Assembly (NCBI GenBank): GCA_032164245.1
Contig: JAVMKO010000003.1
Location: forward strand, 6,148,651-6,212,650
DNA length: 64,000 nucleotides
Reading direction: 5' to 3'
Source: Sternotherus odoratus
Lineage: Eukaryota; Chordata; Testudines; Kinosternidae
The notes beneath the pieces are model-generated. The model made no database searches, was not told the origin of the DNA, and saw only the letters and a list, made by a program, of their open reading frames with translations. Positions 21,316 to 34,079 of the stretch are shown piece after piece (within the stretch, counting starts at the first letter, position 1; the number at the start of each line of letters is the position of its first letter). The translations under genes and the position numbers were made by a program.

Positions 21316-22539
21316 ACCAAGTTGTTATAAATCTTGACTTTTTATTGCCTCTGGGGAGAAGTCTAAGGCTGTCCAAATCTTCAATTGGTAATAGAGCACA
21401 TTGGAAAATGCTCTAAGACAGCACAGCAGACAGGTTCAGAAGGTTCAAGGCACGAGCCATGAGGGCTTTGAAGCTTTGCTATTCACATTCCCTGCTTCTG
21501 ATAGTAGGCAACTACTTGGAGTTTCATGCAGATGGTTTGCTGAGATGTGAGTCCAGGTCAGACAGCCACATTTCAACAAGGTGGTTTTGCAGGTTTGTTT
21601 GTTGTTTGATTTATTTTTCAGCCTGGCTCTTTCAGAAAAAGGGTTTACTGGTTGCTGGTCTTCAGAAGGGATCTCTGGGGTTATAGTTATGATGAATAAA
21701 ACCAGGTTATTTCCACAGAGTCACGCTGCCTTCCCCCTTTCCCTTGGACCGTCCTTCAGAAATGTTATTCTGTACAAGAGAACAGGAGTTAATTCTGTGC
21801 CAGAGCACCCTATTGTTATTGTTACTGCTTCTTTTCCCCTCTCCATCTCTCATCTGCCTGTTATGTCATGTCTTTTAAACTGGGGTAAAATTTGCAAAAG
21901 CACCTAGGTCACTCAGGATCTGAAGTCCCATTGAAAAGCCAGCATGGCTCCCTTGACAAACATATTTATCAACATGGCTTCAGCACTGCTGTGTACTCTC
22001 ACCAAGGTGTGGGGGCACAGTACTGTTTGAAATACTTGTAACCCATCTAGGCCTACTCGCCACTAGCATGTGATTCCAAAACTGCAGCTTTGGAGGCACT
22101 GTATTTGGAGAATTCCAGTTACATTAGCTAAGTAATCAGGTTTTTTTCTTGGATAGAAAAGCATTGCAAGCAAATCCTAATTACTCAGATAGGTTCCTCT
22201 TTAGCTATGATAAGGAGATTTCCAAGTACACACCAATACAAAGTATAAAAAGCAGGTAAACATTTGGCTGTGCATTCATATGACCGGCTGTTTTAAAAAA
22301 ACTGTTGCAATGAATTTGTTTGGCTTTGCACTCAGGAGGCTGTAGCAGACTGTCATGTGGATTAATCTTTCTTTTTTGTACATCTTACTTCACTGTGTCA
22401 TCCCAACATCTCAGACAAGAAGTTTAGCTTTGCTCAGGATTTTGTCTCCAGCATTTTTAGACCTGAATTTTGAATAGCTCTGATGAGGCTTGTGTGAACC
22501 CAGTTCAGTGCACTGTTGAATTGCAGTTCACCCTTGTCA
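21316..22539. other. No gene or nameable repeat seen
   Basis: The frames at 21459-21686 and 21581-21907 have no recognisable domain. No repeat ends found. Confidence 0.45.
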
Positions 22540-22790
22540 AGTGTCAGGGGGTAGCCGTGTTAGTCTGTATCTACAAAAACATCAAGGAGTCCGGTGTCAC
22601 CTTAAAGACGAATAGATTTATTTGGGCATAAGCTTTTGTGAGTGAAAAACCATGTCTTCAGATGCATGGAGTGAAAATTACAGGTGCAGGCATTATTATA
22701 CTGACACATGAAGAAAAGGGAGTTATCTCCCAAGTGGAGAACCAGTATTGACAGGGCCAATTCGATCAGGGTGGATGTGGCCCCGCTTCA
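22540..22790 (-). mobile_element. Penelope-like element end fragment
   Basis: CAGGGGGTAGCCGTGTTAGT, GTGTCACCTTAAAGACGAAT, AGATTTATTTGGGCATAAGC and TTCAGATGCATGG parallel 59115-59210, the end of the Penelope-like element at 59111-61105. It continues with GGAGAACCAGTATTGACAGG and GGGCCAATTCGATCAGGGT, also familiar from this family. No coding part is retained. From about 22790 to 23060 the sequence is GC-rich and may be a further small insertion. Confidence 0.65.
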
Positions 22791-23782
22791 CCCAGACCAG
22801 TGCCAGGGCACTGTTTACAAATTAGCATTTGCCAGATGCACAGTGGCCTGCCCCGCCCTGTTCTACCAGTGTGCCCTTCCGCCTGGGGGGAGCAGGGGCA
22901 CTCTGGGGAAGTGTGGAATGTGGCAGGAAGAGACGGGTGGCAGGGTCATGGGGGAAAGGGTGGAGTGGGGGCCGGGCTTGGGATAGAACTGGGGTCAAGT
23001 ACCCATGGGGAAATCAGAAATTCAGCACCTCTGCAGCACACCCCCTCCTCCGACTTCCTGTGGCCAGAAGCTATTGACTGAAATGACTGTCATTAAAGAT
23101 AAGAGAGATTTATAGTCTTGGCTATTGGCTTTCTTGTTTTCAGTTCAGATGGCCTGTTTAAACCATGCCTGTTTGAACCCTTTGTATAAGAAGAATGTAA
23201 TCTATCAAGATCCCTACTAGTCCATTTCCAGGCAATGGGACTTGTGGGGCAGGTGTTTGTGTTGGATGTTCTCTTGATTATTATGTTTTTAGATCCCCTG
23301 TGTCCTGGTGAGGATAGTGCAGAACTGAAATGCCAGGTGGGATTTAGCTGTTGCCTGTAGTTATAATAAATGAAGAAATGCAGGTATTAAGAACAGAAGC
23401 TTCTACCCAATGCCACTGAGGGTGTCAAAACTCATTTCTGGAAGGTTACGTGAACCACAGGCTACTCACAAACATGTGAGATTGGCAATTGCTAATCATA
23501 CGCCTCACCTGCTGCCTCTGCCCATCAGCTGGGCACATCTTCTGCCCATCACTTGGCCCAAGTACCCCAATAGCGTGCTGACTCGATGTGTGGGAGGCGA
23601 AAAGAGCCACACGTAGGCTTGTAGAGTGGCTTTAAAGCCGTTCCTCAGCATCTATTCCAGTCCAGTGGCTGATGTAGGCCCTGTGAGCCTTTCAATACCC
23701 TCCACCCCTTACTTATTTCCATGCCTGGTGTGTCTATGCCCTGCCCCTCCCCACTCCTTCCTCTACATGTCTCTTGTGGAGC

Positions 23783-23890
23783 TCATCTCCATCGACTGCG
23801 TAACTTCAGCTTGCCGGGAGGCATAAGCTGGAGTCGACGGGGGAGCGCGCAGCCGACCGCCGCCACCATGGGGACAAGCGGTAAGTCAGG
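23783..23890 (-). mobile_element. Harbinger-type MITE fragment
   Basis: CATCGACTGCGTAACTTCAG, CTTGCCGGGAGGCATAAGCT, GGAGTCGACGGGGGAGC and CCGCCGCCACCATGGGGAC are the reverse complement of the middle of the MITE at 26359-26653 (about 26465-26548). Both outer ends are missing. Confidence 0.8.
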
Positions 23891-25841
23891 TCAGCAGCCC
23901 CTATATAGTCCCTGCCCATATTGCCCTTGTCTTCCAGGGCAAAACTACCCTAGTTCTACCCTAAGGGAGCCCTGAGTTGTGGAGGAGTTGCCAGGTTAGA
24001 ATATCTTTTAATCATAACATCATCCACACAGATTGCTCTTGATGTTTAATTTTACCTGCTAACATTTTAAATTAAAGGTAAATAGAATTATTGGTGATAT
24101 GAGCTTGTTTCTTACATAAAGAGTGATAAAGAAGACCACAGATGTAAAAGCAAATACAATACAGCTATGCATACCAGGTAGAGGTTATAGGTTACAATCA
24201 GTATGCATAGTGTTATTAGACAAGTTCTATCAATTAATTGGTTTTTAAGCTGTCGGTCCCATTTGCTTGATCTTTCCTCAATACGCTAATAGAGGGAGTA
24301 AGTCATTCCATTTCTCTTCTTTCCTTTATCCTTATGAACCACATTAATATAGTGGGTATTTGTTTTGGTAACCATAGCAGTGAAACAATTTACTGTCTTC
24401 ATTCACAAGGTGTCCAAGTATCTGTCTCTGTTTAATTTCAGTTATTCAGGACACTTCCTTAACACCATAATAATAGGGTTATTGTGGGCGAGAGATTACT
24501 GAAATAACTCTTACTTTGATTTCCTGACACCAGACCAAAAGTCTTTGAACTTGGGACATGGCTTTTCCTCCAGGATTTTATTATGAATTTTGTGTCTGCT
24601 TTGTTTTGCAAGACTAGTGTGTAGAAATATCTAATCATAATTTCCCATTGATATTCTCTCAGTGAGGAAGAACTTGTACTATTCATAGTGATTAGCATTA
24701 TATCTTTCCAGTCCTCTGGAGAGATTTATTAGTTAATTTCCTTTTCCCAACTAGCTTCACATTGTCAATATTGCCCTTTAGTCTATAAAAAATGTGTACA
24801 ATATATGGATTTATTCCCCCCTCACAGAGATCTGATTAATTTATCATTTCCTTTGATAGTGTTCTACTGGGAATAGATATCATTTAAATTTTTCCAATTC
24901 TTATGATTTTGAGAAAAGTATTTTAACTATTAGAAGCTAAAAATTTCCTGTTTTTCAAGCATATGTTTTGCTTGCAGTTGTGTGACAGATTTTAGGTCAT
25001 TGTTATTAAATTAGGCTTTGGGTGTTCATTCTGTTTACTATAGATTTATGCTGACATAATCTTGCCATTTTCTGGCAATCAGAATGTGATCTCCATACAC
25101 TTGTATTATGTTCACTTCAGTCATCTCAGCATCACCCTGAGCATCTTAACATCACCTTACTAGATCTGTGTTGACCAGCAATTTCGTTTTGTATGGTACA
25201 ATGTGACAATGTCTCTGTAGGTTTACACTGAAATTGTTTCATTTATTTTTCATATAATAATATCTCCATGGCTTGCACTGACATGCTGAGTCCCACTCAG
25301 GTGAATGGGGATTTCAGGTTGCTAGTTAAGTATTATGAGAGTAGCTACTAGACATAATACTGACATAGCTCCTGAGAAACGAGTCCGGTTTATAGACGTA
25401 TAACCTTTCAGCTGTTTCAGATACACGTTTTTAAGAACATTATTATTTTCATGCATCTGACCTCAGTTTCTTCCAGTGGCCCACAATGAGAGTGAGAACT
25501 CTTTACTAACACTGGTTGGAATCTTTTCACTGAAAAATTATTTGTGGAAGTAAAATATATTTCTTTACCAGTGCAAGCTTTAACTGCTGGCCATCATCTG
25601 AATGTTGCAAATGCCAGCCGGCAAAACCCAGCTGCTGACTTCTGACTTTTATCATCTGCAACAGAGTAAATCAGAAAAAATATATATCTTGGCAGTGTAT
25701 GACAGGGCTAGCAGCATGAATTGTGAACCATCCATTTCCTAGGGTCTGAAAATTAAAACGGGACTGAGCCCTGTGTGCTACTAACATTGCGTCTCTATAA
25801 GATGGCCATAGATTGTTATAATGGTGTTCATCACCAAGGAT
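23891..25841. other. No gene or nameable repeat seen
   Basis: AT-rich sequence without open frames of interest or recognisable repeat ends. Confidence 0.5.
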
Positions 25842-26047
25842 TGAGCTTCCAAGGCCTCCACCCCCCCTTTGCTACATGCTTCCCGCGGCTTCCATTGCCC
25901 GGGAATGGCGAACCAAACAGCGGTCACTGGGAGCTGAGGGCAGCCATGCCTGCAGACGGTCAATGTAAACAAACTGTCTCGCGGCACGCCAGCGGATGAC
26001 CTTAACGGGCAGTGTGCGCCCTGCGGGCTGCAGGTTGCCCACCACTG
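25842..26047 (-). mobile_element. hAT terminal fragment
   Basis: Read in complement, the element begins CAGTGGTGGGCAACCTGCAG at 26047 and continues with GCCCGCAGGGCGCACACTG and CCGCTGGCGTGCCGCGAGA, a hAT end with the CAGNGGTNGGCAAC pattern. The other end is lost near 25842, so no duplication can be read. Confidence 0.65.
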
Positions 26048-26358
26048 CACTACAGCTTGAACTAAAGCGATGTACCTTTACATACTGGGCAGGGAGAGAG
26101 ACCCATAATGCACACAGTGAACAGTGGGTTACATCATGCCTCCACAGAGGAAGCAGGCAGTTGCTCTCTCACACACTGAGGAGGAAAATCCTTGTATAGT
26201 AAAAGAAAACCAAAAAACCCCACTTCCGAAATGTAATTTCTCTCTAGTTTTTGCATTTCTGGCTTAGCTAAAGTGCTGTTAATTCCTTCCAGTGGGGGTA
26301 GTCACTTTGGAACTTTTAATTTCCTGACTTCAGGGCAGTGCTCTACTATTACGTGTTA

Positions 26359-26653
26359 GGGCTGGTCTCCACTACGGGGGGGGGATCGACTGCAGATAAG
26401 TACCTTCAGCTACGTGAATCAAGTAGCTGAAGTTTGCGTATCTGCAGCCGACTTACCGCTCGTCCCCATGGTGGCGGCGGTCGGCGCGGGCTCCCCCGTC
26501 GACTCCAGCTTATGCCTCCCGGCAAGCTGAAGTTACGCAGTCGATGGGGGAGCCGCGAGTGATCGATTTCTCGCGTCCTCATCAGATGCGAGAAATCGAT
26601 CGCCAGAAAATCGATCGCTACCCGCCGATTCGGCGGGTAGTGAAGACGTACCC
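26359..26653. mobile_element. Harbinger-type MITE (295 bp) with TTA duplication
   Basis: Ends GGGCTGGTCTCCACTAC and GTAGTGAAGACGTACCC are inverted copies with a few changes, flanked by TTA at 26356-26358 and 26654-26656. TTA duplication with GGG..CCC ends fits PIF/Harbinger MITEs. Internally there are further foldbacks, for example CAGCTACGTGAATCAAGTAGCTG and CGAGAAATCGATCG against CGATTTCTCGCG. GC content is far above the neighbourhood. No transposase. Confidence 0.82.
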
Positions 26654-26656
26654 TTA

Positions 26657-27734
26657 GACTTCACCTCCTGATGGGATTTGGAGGTAAAGCATAATGGTGG
26701 GACAAGCCCCTGAACACTAAGAAAATTCTCTGGCCTCCTATTAGTCAGTCCTCACTTCCATAAAAGACTCAACTGGTGCTAGATTAGTGGAAGTTGTGGG
26801 ACACCAAGGATTGGTCCAGCTTCAGTAGAGAGTGCATTGCGCATCTCCCATGCAAGGTCAGTGGTGTCATGGTCCTTTCTCCTCACTCCTCACCTAGCAA
26901 ACAACTGAAGCCCTGGGGCATTCAACACTTATTGCCATCTCAGATATTGGAGGTGTACTCTCTGAAGTCCTGAAGAGGGTGTTTTATGACATTTGGGAAA
27001 GAAGCCGTTTGGCAGGGCGTGGCATCAAACACACTCTAGCATCCTGGCTTGGTGGATGTTAGACCAACACAGGCCTCCTGACCCACGGTGGGAAGGCTGC
27101 CATCCCAGGAGTGGGGTGACAGGGGGACACAGGCCCACCTGACTCGACTGCATACCAGCCCAGAGCCCTAGAAGTGGCTAGAGTTATCCAGCAATACAGC
27201 CAGACTGCCTGTCATCTGTCCCTGGGCTACTTCTTACCCTCCCCACAGGGCATAGCTGAACCCCGGGTTCTTCCTCCATCTCCCCAGGGTACACTGCCGG
27301 TGGTAAAACCATCAGCTCCTCAGCATCGGTTGGGAATGGCATCTCTGGTAGCTCAGAGTCCTCAGGTCAGGAGAAGTCTTCTGTAGGCTCCTGTGCCAGC
27401 AGTGGGGAGAATGCATCCATCCCCCTTGGCAGCTGCAACCCACCTGAGCTTCAGGGCCTTCCTTTTATACTTTCTGTTCCTCCCCTCTGCTTCCTGCATG
27501 GTGAGGGTGGCCTTCCTGGTTCCCCCCAGGATGGCATCTGGCCAACCCTCACTGTCTCTGAGGGTGGCCATGACTGTTTGCTACATGAGGAAAGATTATG
27601 CAGTCTGGTCTCTGCCAGAAAGAAGCCAAAATCATCACATTTCAGGAACTCCATGTGGTCTGATTAAACCTTTGGCACTTTACATCCATATAGAAGAGTT
27701 TATATGCTTGAGAGATCTGATAACAGTTCCACAA
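26657..27734. other. No gene recognised
   Basis: Moderately GC-rich sequence. The frame at 27393-27737 (114 codons) has a hydrophobic N-terminal half but no domain I recognise and runs into the CR1 copy. I do not call it a gene. Confidence 0.4.
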
Positions 27735-28955
27735 TAGCATTCTTAAACATGATTGGGACTTCATTGATCAAGAACAAATGGAGGGTGATATAATAATTCC
27801 AGTTAGCATGGGTTCATGGAAAATAGATCCTGTCAAACTAACTGGATATATTTTTGATAGGATTATAAATTTGGTTGATAAAGGTAATAGTGTTGATGTA
27901 ATATCTTTAGAGTTTTGTAAAATGTTTGACTTGGGTACATGACATTCTGAATTTAAAAAAAAGATATAAAATTAACCTGGCACTAATGTTAAAATGACTT
28001 ACTGATAGGTCTCAAAATGTAACTATAAGTGAGGAATCATCATTCAACCAGTGTTTCTAGTGGGGTCCCATAGGAATCTGGTTTTGGCCGTATACTATTT
28101 ACCATTTTTAATAATGATGTAGAAGAAAACATAAAATCAGCACTGATAAAGTTTGCAGATGACACAGAAATTGTGGGAATGATAAATAATGAAGAGAATA
28201 GATCACTGATACAGAGCAAACTGGATTTTCTTGTGAAGCTGCAAGCAAACAATATGCATTTTAATATGACTAAATGTACAAAGAACATAAGCCATATACA
28301 CAAGATGGGGGACTCTATCCAGGAAAGCAGTGGGGATACTTGGGGAACGTAGTGGATAATCAGGTGAAGATGATCTCCCAGTGCAACGCTTTGGCCAAAA
28401 GACTTAATGTGATTTTTTGGATGTATAAACAGGAATATTGAGTAGGCATTGAGAAGTTATTTTACCTCTATATTTGGCACTGGTGTGACAGTTACTGGAT
28501 ACTGTGTCCAGTTCTGGTGCCCACAATTCAAGAAGGATGCTGAAAAACTGGAGAGGGTTGAAAGAAGAGCCATGAGAGTGATTAAAGGATTGGAAAACAA
28601 TCTATTTAGTTTAAGAAAGAGAAGGTTAAGGGGTGATTAATCACAGTCTGTAGGTACATGGGAAAAACATAGTTGATAATGGATACTTCCGTTTGCCAGA
28701 GAAAGGTCTAAGACAATCCAACGGCTGGAAGTTGAAGCTAGACAAATTCAGACGAGAAACAAGGCACACATTTTTAATAGAGATGGCAATTAGCCATTGG
28801 AACAGTTTACCAAGGATTGTGGTGGATTCTCCATCATTGATATTTTAAAATCAAGATTGGATGATTTTCTAAAAGATCTGGGGACGTTGTATGGTCAGGA
28901 GGTCATACTCGAAGATCACAATGGCCCTTCTGGTCTTGAAATCAATAAACATGCA
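27735..28955 (+). pseudogene. Decayed CR1 LINE: ORF2 reverse transcriptase and 3' untranslated region
   Basis: Translated in pieces, the copy shows CR1 ORF2 order. Near 27810 is QHGFMENRSCQTN, then a degenerate palm A block (27880-27930). Near 28055 is a VPxGSG-like segment, near 28140 an ALIKFADDTEI block containing the catalytic FADD, then at 28495-28640 the C-terminal block [20 protein letters not shown] followed by [12 protein letters not shown]. It ends with CR1 3' untranslated wording at 28860-28950. Multiple stops and shifts make it non-functional; the endonuclease half is absent. The reverse transcriptase of CR1 primes at a nicked target and commonly yields such truncated copies. Confidence 0.85.
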
Positions 28956-29884
28956 TTCTTTGGCAGAAACTAACCTACTCTAGTAGCCCTCCAGGCTGTT
29001 CACCCAGAGGGTACAATGAATGTAAAATTAGCAGGAAAACGAACCAGGGCAAATTATTATTAATAGAAAATGTTTTTCAAAAAATAACAGAGATTCAGAT
29101 GTACCCAGCTAGACTTGTTTGCGGTGGCACCAATGCAGATATTCTGGCCAAGACATGCGTAGTATTTATTTTTTGCCAAACTTGCTATGTATTGCCCTCT
29201 CTCTCTGGGATCAAGTCAAGGTCTTTTGGTCCAGTGTCCTTTTCTTCACCACAGTCCAGCATCACAGAACCCAACTATATGTCTTTTGACAGGAATGCAT
29301 TAAAAAGAATGGGGTATTTGGACAGGCACTTAACTTTCTAGAAAGCTCTTTATTATGAGGGTTTATGCTGATACTGGAGAAATGTAGGTGCAAGCACAAT
29401 GTGAATATTGGCCCAGTGAGTGGTAACATTTCTTATATTCTGCAGTTTCTGCAGGATATTATGGAATTCATTTAAAAAATATCTGATGTATGTTTTCCCT
29501 TTGAAATATTCCTTAGCTCTGTCAAAGCCTCTCATCAGCACATTGCATCGTCACAAGCCAGTAGTTAAGTTTTGCTTTTCCCCTGTTAATTGTTGCATTA
29601 TACTCCAGATGTTCAAATTTGGATCTAGACTGAGCTTTGCAAGAGATCATCTGGACACATAGTCCAGACCTGTTATTACTTGTACATCAGGCTGTCTTGT
29701 TTTCAGCTTGCAAACTGCCTCCAATCTCTATATGTGCACTGGACATCCACTATGCTGTCAGCAGATAAAACAAATTAACTGCTGAGAACAAATTTCCCTT
29801 TAATAATACAATAAGCCTGAACCTGTGTGACTACATGAACTACTTGCAGTATTGTAATCTACATCAAATAATGTTATGCCTGTT
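28956..29884. other. No gene or nameable repeat seen
   Basis: Two overlapping short frames on opposite strands at 29353-29662 are composition shadows. Nothing else seen. Confidence 0.45.
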
Positions 29885-30013
29885 TTATAAAAATACTTAT
29901 GTCATATAATATATGTATAATATATGTATAATATAAAAATACTTATGTCATGTGTGTGTGTGTGTGTGTATATGTATATATATATATATATATATAATTA
30001 CACACACACACAC
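29885..30013. repeat. Palindromic TG/TA/CA microsatellite
   Basis: A (TG)n run, a (TA)n run and a (CA)n run follow one another, so the whole can fold on a TA centre. Just to the left, AAAATACTTATGTCAT occurs twice (about 29889 and 29935), showing a local tandem duplication. Confidence 0.9.
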
Positions 30014-30109
30014 TGTGAAGACACTGGGACATATTCTGCTCACAGTTAAATCAGAGCGTGTCAGCAAAAGTACTGTGGATTCACTCTGAACTCACCCATT
30101 CCTGCAGCC

Positions 30110-30300
30110 TCTGCTTGTATGGTTTGCATTCCATCCCTCTGGTCATCTTTGTTGGTCGCCTCTGGGTCCTTTCCAGTTTCTTTCCATCCTGTCTATACAT
30201 TGGTGATCAAAACTCGACACAGTTCTCCAGCTGAGACCTAACCAGCACCAGGTAGAGTGGTCACATCTGAGGTCTAACCAGTGCAGAATAGAGCGGTTTT
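30110..30300 (-). repeat. Probable CR1-derived piece with an internal duplication
   Basis: CTCTGGGTCCTTTCCAGTTT resembles the complement of CR1 coding sequence. Then CTGAGACCTAACCAGCACCA (about 30230) and CTGAGGTCTAACCAGTGCAG (about 30268) are tandem diverged copies of a unit of about 38 bp. Family assignment is tentative. Confidence 0.4.
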
Positions 30301-31463
30301 AAAAAAATACAACATTGATTGTAATCATTTGGAGAGTTCAGACATGCCAGATCTAGAAACATCAATCTACCCAGGTGTTCTTTTTGTGCCTGGCTGTATT
30401 TGTATTGCTTTTTTTAGAGTTAAGATAATATTGCTGAGCTGTGACTATTGTGCATGTTTTCCTTCAACTATTTTTCAGTTGCAGCTTTTTTTTCACTATC
30501 TTCAAATGAAGGGGATGGCATGGAAAGCACGAGATTTCACTAATTAAAGTTATCTCTAAAGATGCATGATATTGTAGCTGCATTTTTACAAGATAAGGCA
30601 ACAATGTAGGCATAGGGTGTATTTATGAGATTTTTCAGGAGGCAAAGAACCAGAATGTTGTTGTACAATTTCTCCAGGAGTGAACAAACCAAAGGTTTAG
30701 TAGTTAATAGCCCAATGGGCTATAAAAATGAGATTTTGGGTCCTGGATTACTCCTGGGGTTGTTAAAGGCAGATGAAGCCTTTCACCACTAGGCCACTCG
30801 TTCCAATAGGGATCAGGTCAATAGATAGGAAACATCATTGCCCTCTAAAATCTGTCTGGTGGGCTATGTGAAATGAGTTGGAGGTCTCTGGGGTCGTTCC
30901 TCATGTGACATAATTCCAGGTCACTTGATTGTTGAGAATATCTGTCTGACATATTAGTAAAGAAAGAATCTCTTCTCCTCTCCCACAAACATCTCTTTAC
31001 CGATCATAAAAATGCCTAGATGCATTTTAGAATGTATTTTTTTCTCTGAAAGTTTTGTTGCAGACAGATGTCGGGTATGGGTCTTGAGAAGCAATGGCGT
31101 AATGCAGTTTAGCAAATCCTGCATTCTTACGACCAGTGCCCACATACCAAAAACATAAAGCAGGGGGAAGATACTTTTTGGTGATCCACGAAGATTTTTT
31201 TTCAGACCTCCCATATATCAGACTAGTTATTTGCAACAGCAATATAGCATATTTCTTTAATTAGTTCTTGATTTAAAAGTCAATAGCCCTATGGACTTTA
31301 TAATGTTAGGAAGCAGTTTGCAACTTAATATCTGTACCTCCAGCTAATGGACTACCCCTGTGTTTCTTCATTCACCCTGCCCTTTCTGATGTGCTGTATG
31401 AAAACTCCAAACTTGGCCTCCAGACCCAGAACTCCCATGTGGTTATCCACTGAGATGCTTAAT

Positions 31464-32015
31464 GAGAGACTGTTTCTCATAGATACATAGAGATTAAGGT
31501 CAGAAAGGGACATTAGATCATCTAGTCTTATCTTCCGTATACCACAGCCCATTTAGTTTCACCCACTTACCCCTGTATTGAGCCCAATAGCTTGTGTTTC
31601 TGTTTGCGTAAAGACATCCTCAAAGGCATCCAGTCTTGATTTGAAGACATCCAGAGATGGAGAATTCACCACTTCCCTTGGTAGTTTGTTCCAGTGGTTA
31701 ATCACACTCACTGTTACAAAAATGTGCCTAATTTCTAAGTTCAACTGTCAGCCTCCAGCCATTGGTTCTTGTTATGCCTTTCTCCACTGCATTATAAAGC
31801 TCTTTACTACCTGGTATTTTCTCTCCATGAAGATACTTAAGCACTCTAATCAAGTCCCCTCCCAGCCTTCTTTTTGATAAAGTAAACAGCTGTTTAAGTC
31901 ACTTAACTAAAGGTATTTTCTCCAGACCTTGCATCATTTTTCTTGCTCTTTTCTGCACCCTCACCAGTTTTTTTTTGACATCCCTTTAAAAATGTGAGCA
32001 CCAACTCAATATGCA
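31464..32015 (-). pseudogene. CR1 LINE 3' part, minus strand
   Basis: The complement starts with the CR1 C-terminal coding block. The frame at 31559-31744 contains INHWNKLPREVVNSPSLDVF, the standard CR1 ORF2 C-terminus, and then the 3' untranslated end, finishing near 31464 with TCTATGAGA-like wording. The coding part further upstream (31750-32015) is broken by stops. The DIRS-like element at 32022 begins just where this copy stops. Confidence 0.85.
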
Positions 32016-32421
32016 ATATTACAGTTCTTCTGTGAGTGCTGTCCCTGTGGGTGCTCCACTTCAGGTGCTGGTGCATCCCTGCGCCGTTGAGCGGAGATTT
32101 TTGGTAGCAGTGTCTGGTTGGGGCTCACGTGCGCAGTAGCAGTCTCGTGGCGCCGCTGGTGCCTCATCTTGCACGTGAACGTTCTGACCCCTCCCATTCC
32201 TTCTCAACCGTCCGTGGCTTGAGACGGAGTCTGTTAGCGGGGTCTCTAAAAACCTTCAGATTAAATTAGATTACATTAGATATCTTCGTTATTAATAATT
32301 TGTTACTTTTATTAGTATAGTCATCATTAGCGTTAGTTAAACTTCGTTAAATAGCCGGGTTGTTTTTTTAAAAAAACACCCCTTTTGTTTTACCGCCCAC
32401 CCCCTTTTTTCATAGAGAGAG

Positions 32422-32646
32422 ATGCTTTCAACATCCCCAGACTTTAAAAGATGTACTTCATGTAAGGACGCAATACCAATTTCTGATGGCCACTCCTTAT
32501 GTGTCCGATGCTTAGGTGAGTCACACATACTGCGGAAGTGCGTTCACTCCAACAATCTCAAAGCTAGAGCCAGGAGAGATAGCGATATTCGACTGAAATT
32601 TATTCTAATAGAGAAATCCCTCACTCCTACATCGGACCCCAGATAA
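32422..32646 (+). pseudogene. DIRS gag-like N-terminal remnant
   Basis: The 74-codon frame aligns with the start of the intact gag at 42425: FKRCTSCKDAIP with HSLCVRCLGESHI, then RRDSDIRLKFILIEKSLTPT. The first two CxxC pairs are kept, the third pair is partly lost. The frame stops at 32646, after which gag is not recognisable for several hundred bases. Confidence 0.8.
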
Positions 32647-33239
32647 CCCGCGACAAAGGGCTCCCATGTGCATCCTACGTGGACTGCCGACGCAGTAATG
32701 CTCCCACCTCCCACTACTATGGATGACCTCAAACACTTTCAGGAGTTATTCCGGTGGGTGGCACAGAGCCAAATATTTCTCTTGAGGAGGTGCCACAGAG
32801 ACAACACCAGCTCCTCAAGATCCTACATAATTTGTCCATACTGAGGACCCTAAGGATCTACACATACTCTAACAGGAGACACAGATACCAGTCTTGCAAT
32901 TGTAACAGAGACAGCACGTCGCAATGCAAGCAGAGACCATACGACAAAGGCATAGACCACAGAGACATCGCCCTGACCAATCTGAGGCTGCAACATCCCA
33001 AGCACCATCAAACAAGCTGCAATTTTGAAACATTGGTCAAGGGTCTGACCAACCTCCCCTGACCAATGGAACGAACAATCCAAATCTTTGGTCATCTGCT
33101 TCAACCATTTTACTAAACATGGGCCTCTGTCACCACAGACCACTGGGTTTTAGAGATCATCCAAATGGATTATACCATCCCCTTTACCTTCATCCTACCT
33201 GCCCACCCCTCTTCCCCATCCCTCTTCAAGGACCCTTCT

Positions 33240-33900
33240 CACCTTCTACAATTAGGGGCCATGGAACAAGGTCCAACACAATACAGAGGGAAGGGATTTT
33301 ATTTCCTGACACAAAAGAAAAACAAAGGTTGGAGACCACACTAGATCTCAGAAAGCTCAAAAATGTTTTGTCTGTACCCAGAGATACAAAATGGTCACAC
33401 TGAGTTCTATCATTCCTGCACTAGAAGAGGGGGACTTGATGCGTATTTTTCCATTACCATCCATCCCGCTCACAGACGATTCCTATGATTCACAGTGGGA
33501 CAAGATCACTTCCAATTCAGAGAACTGCCATTCGGCTTATCAACGGCTCCATGGGTCTACCAAAATCCCAGCGGTGGAAGCTCCTTATTTGCACAGACAA
33601 GGAATATTGATATTCCCATCCTGAGAGGACTGCCTGCTAAAAAGCCCTATCTCACCAGAAACAGTACGCACTACTTGACAAACCATCTCTCTTTTTCACT
33701 CCCTAGGGCTACAAATCAATGAAAAGAAATCTACCCTAATCCAATACAACAGTTGGACTTCATAGGAGAGCACCTGAACTCAGTGGAGGCCAGCGCATCA
33801 CTGCCGACACCCCGATTCACAGCAATGACCTCCCTCATATCAATGGTCTCAGACACCCCATTGCTGTCTGCAAACACCTGTCTACAACCCTTGGGGTAAA
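33240..33900 (+). pseudogene. DIRS reverse transcriptase remnant
   Basis: Pieces in shifting frames match the intact RT. GILFPDTKEKQRLETTLDLR is near 33290, and ELPFGLSTAPWVYQNP near 33525-33570 is the conserved PFGLSTAP block of DIRS and other RTs. The YLDD-type catalytic block that should follow is not intact. Confidence 0.75.
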
Positions 33901-34079
33901 GCGGCCACCACTTGTTGTTAAACATGCCAGACTTCACATGCGCTGCCTTCAAGGATGGCTGAGCTTGGTATATATTCCATGAAAACACAGCCTAAACAAA
34001 AGACTCACACCAGCCTCAGAAGTTCTACATTCATTAGAATGCTGGACAAATGCAATCAACGTTTGCTCAGGAATCCTAT

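Noticed and set aside
23861..23892. Kozak-like CCGCCACCATGGGG as a translation start of a host gene
   Set aside because: It is part of a Harbinger MITE fragment that occurs in complement at about 26460-26490, and the frame ends within about 35 codons.
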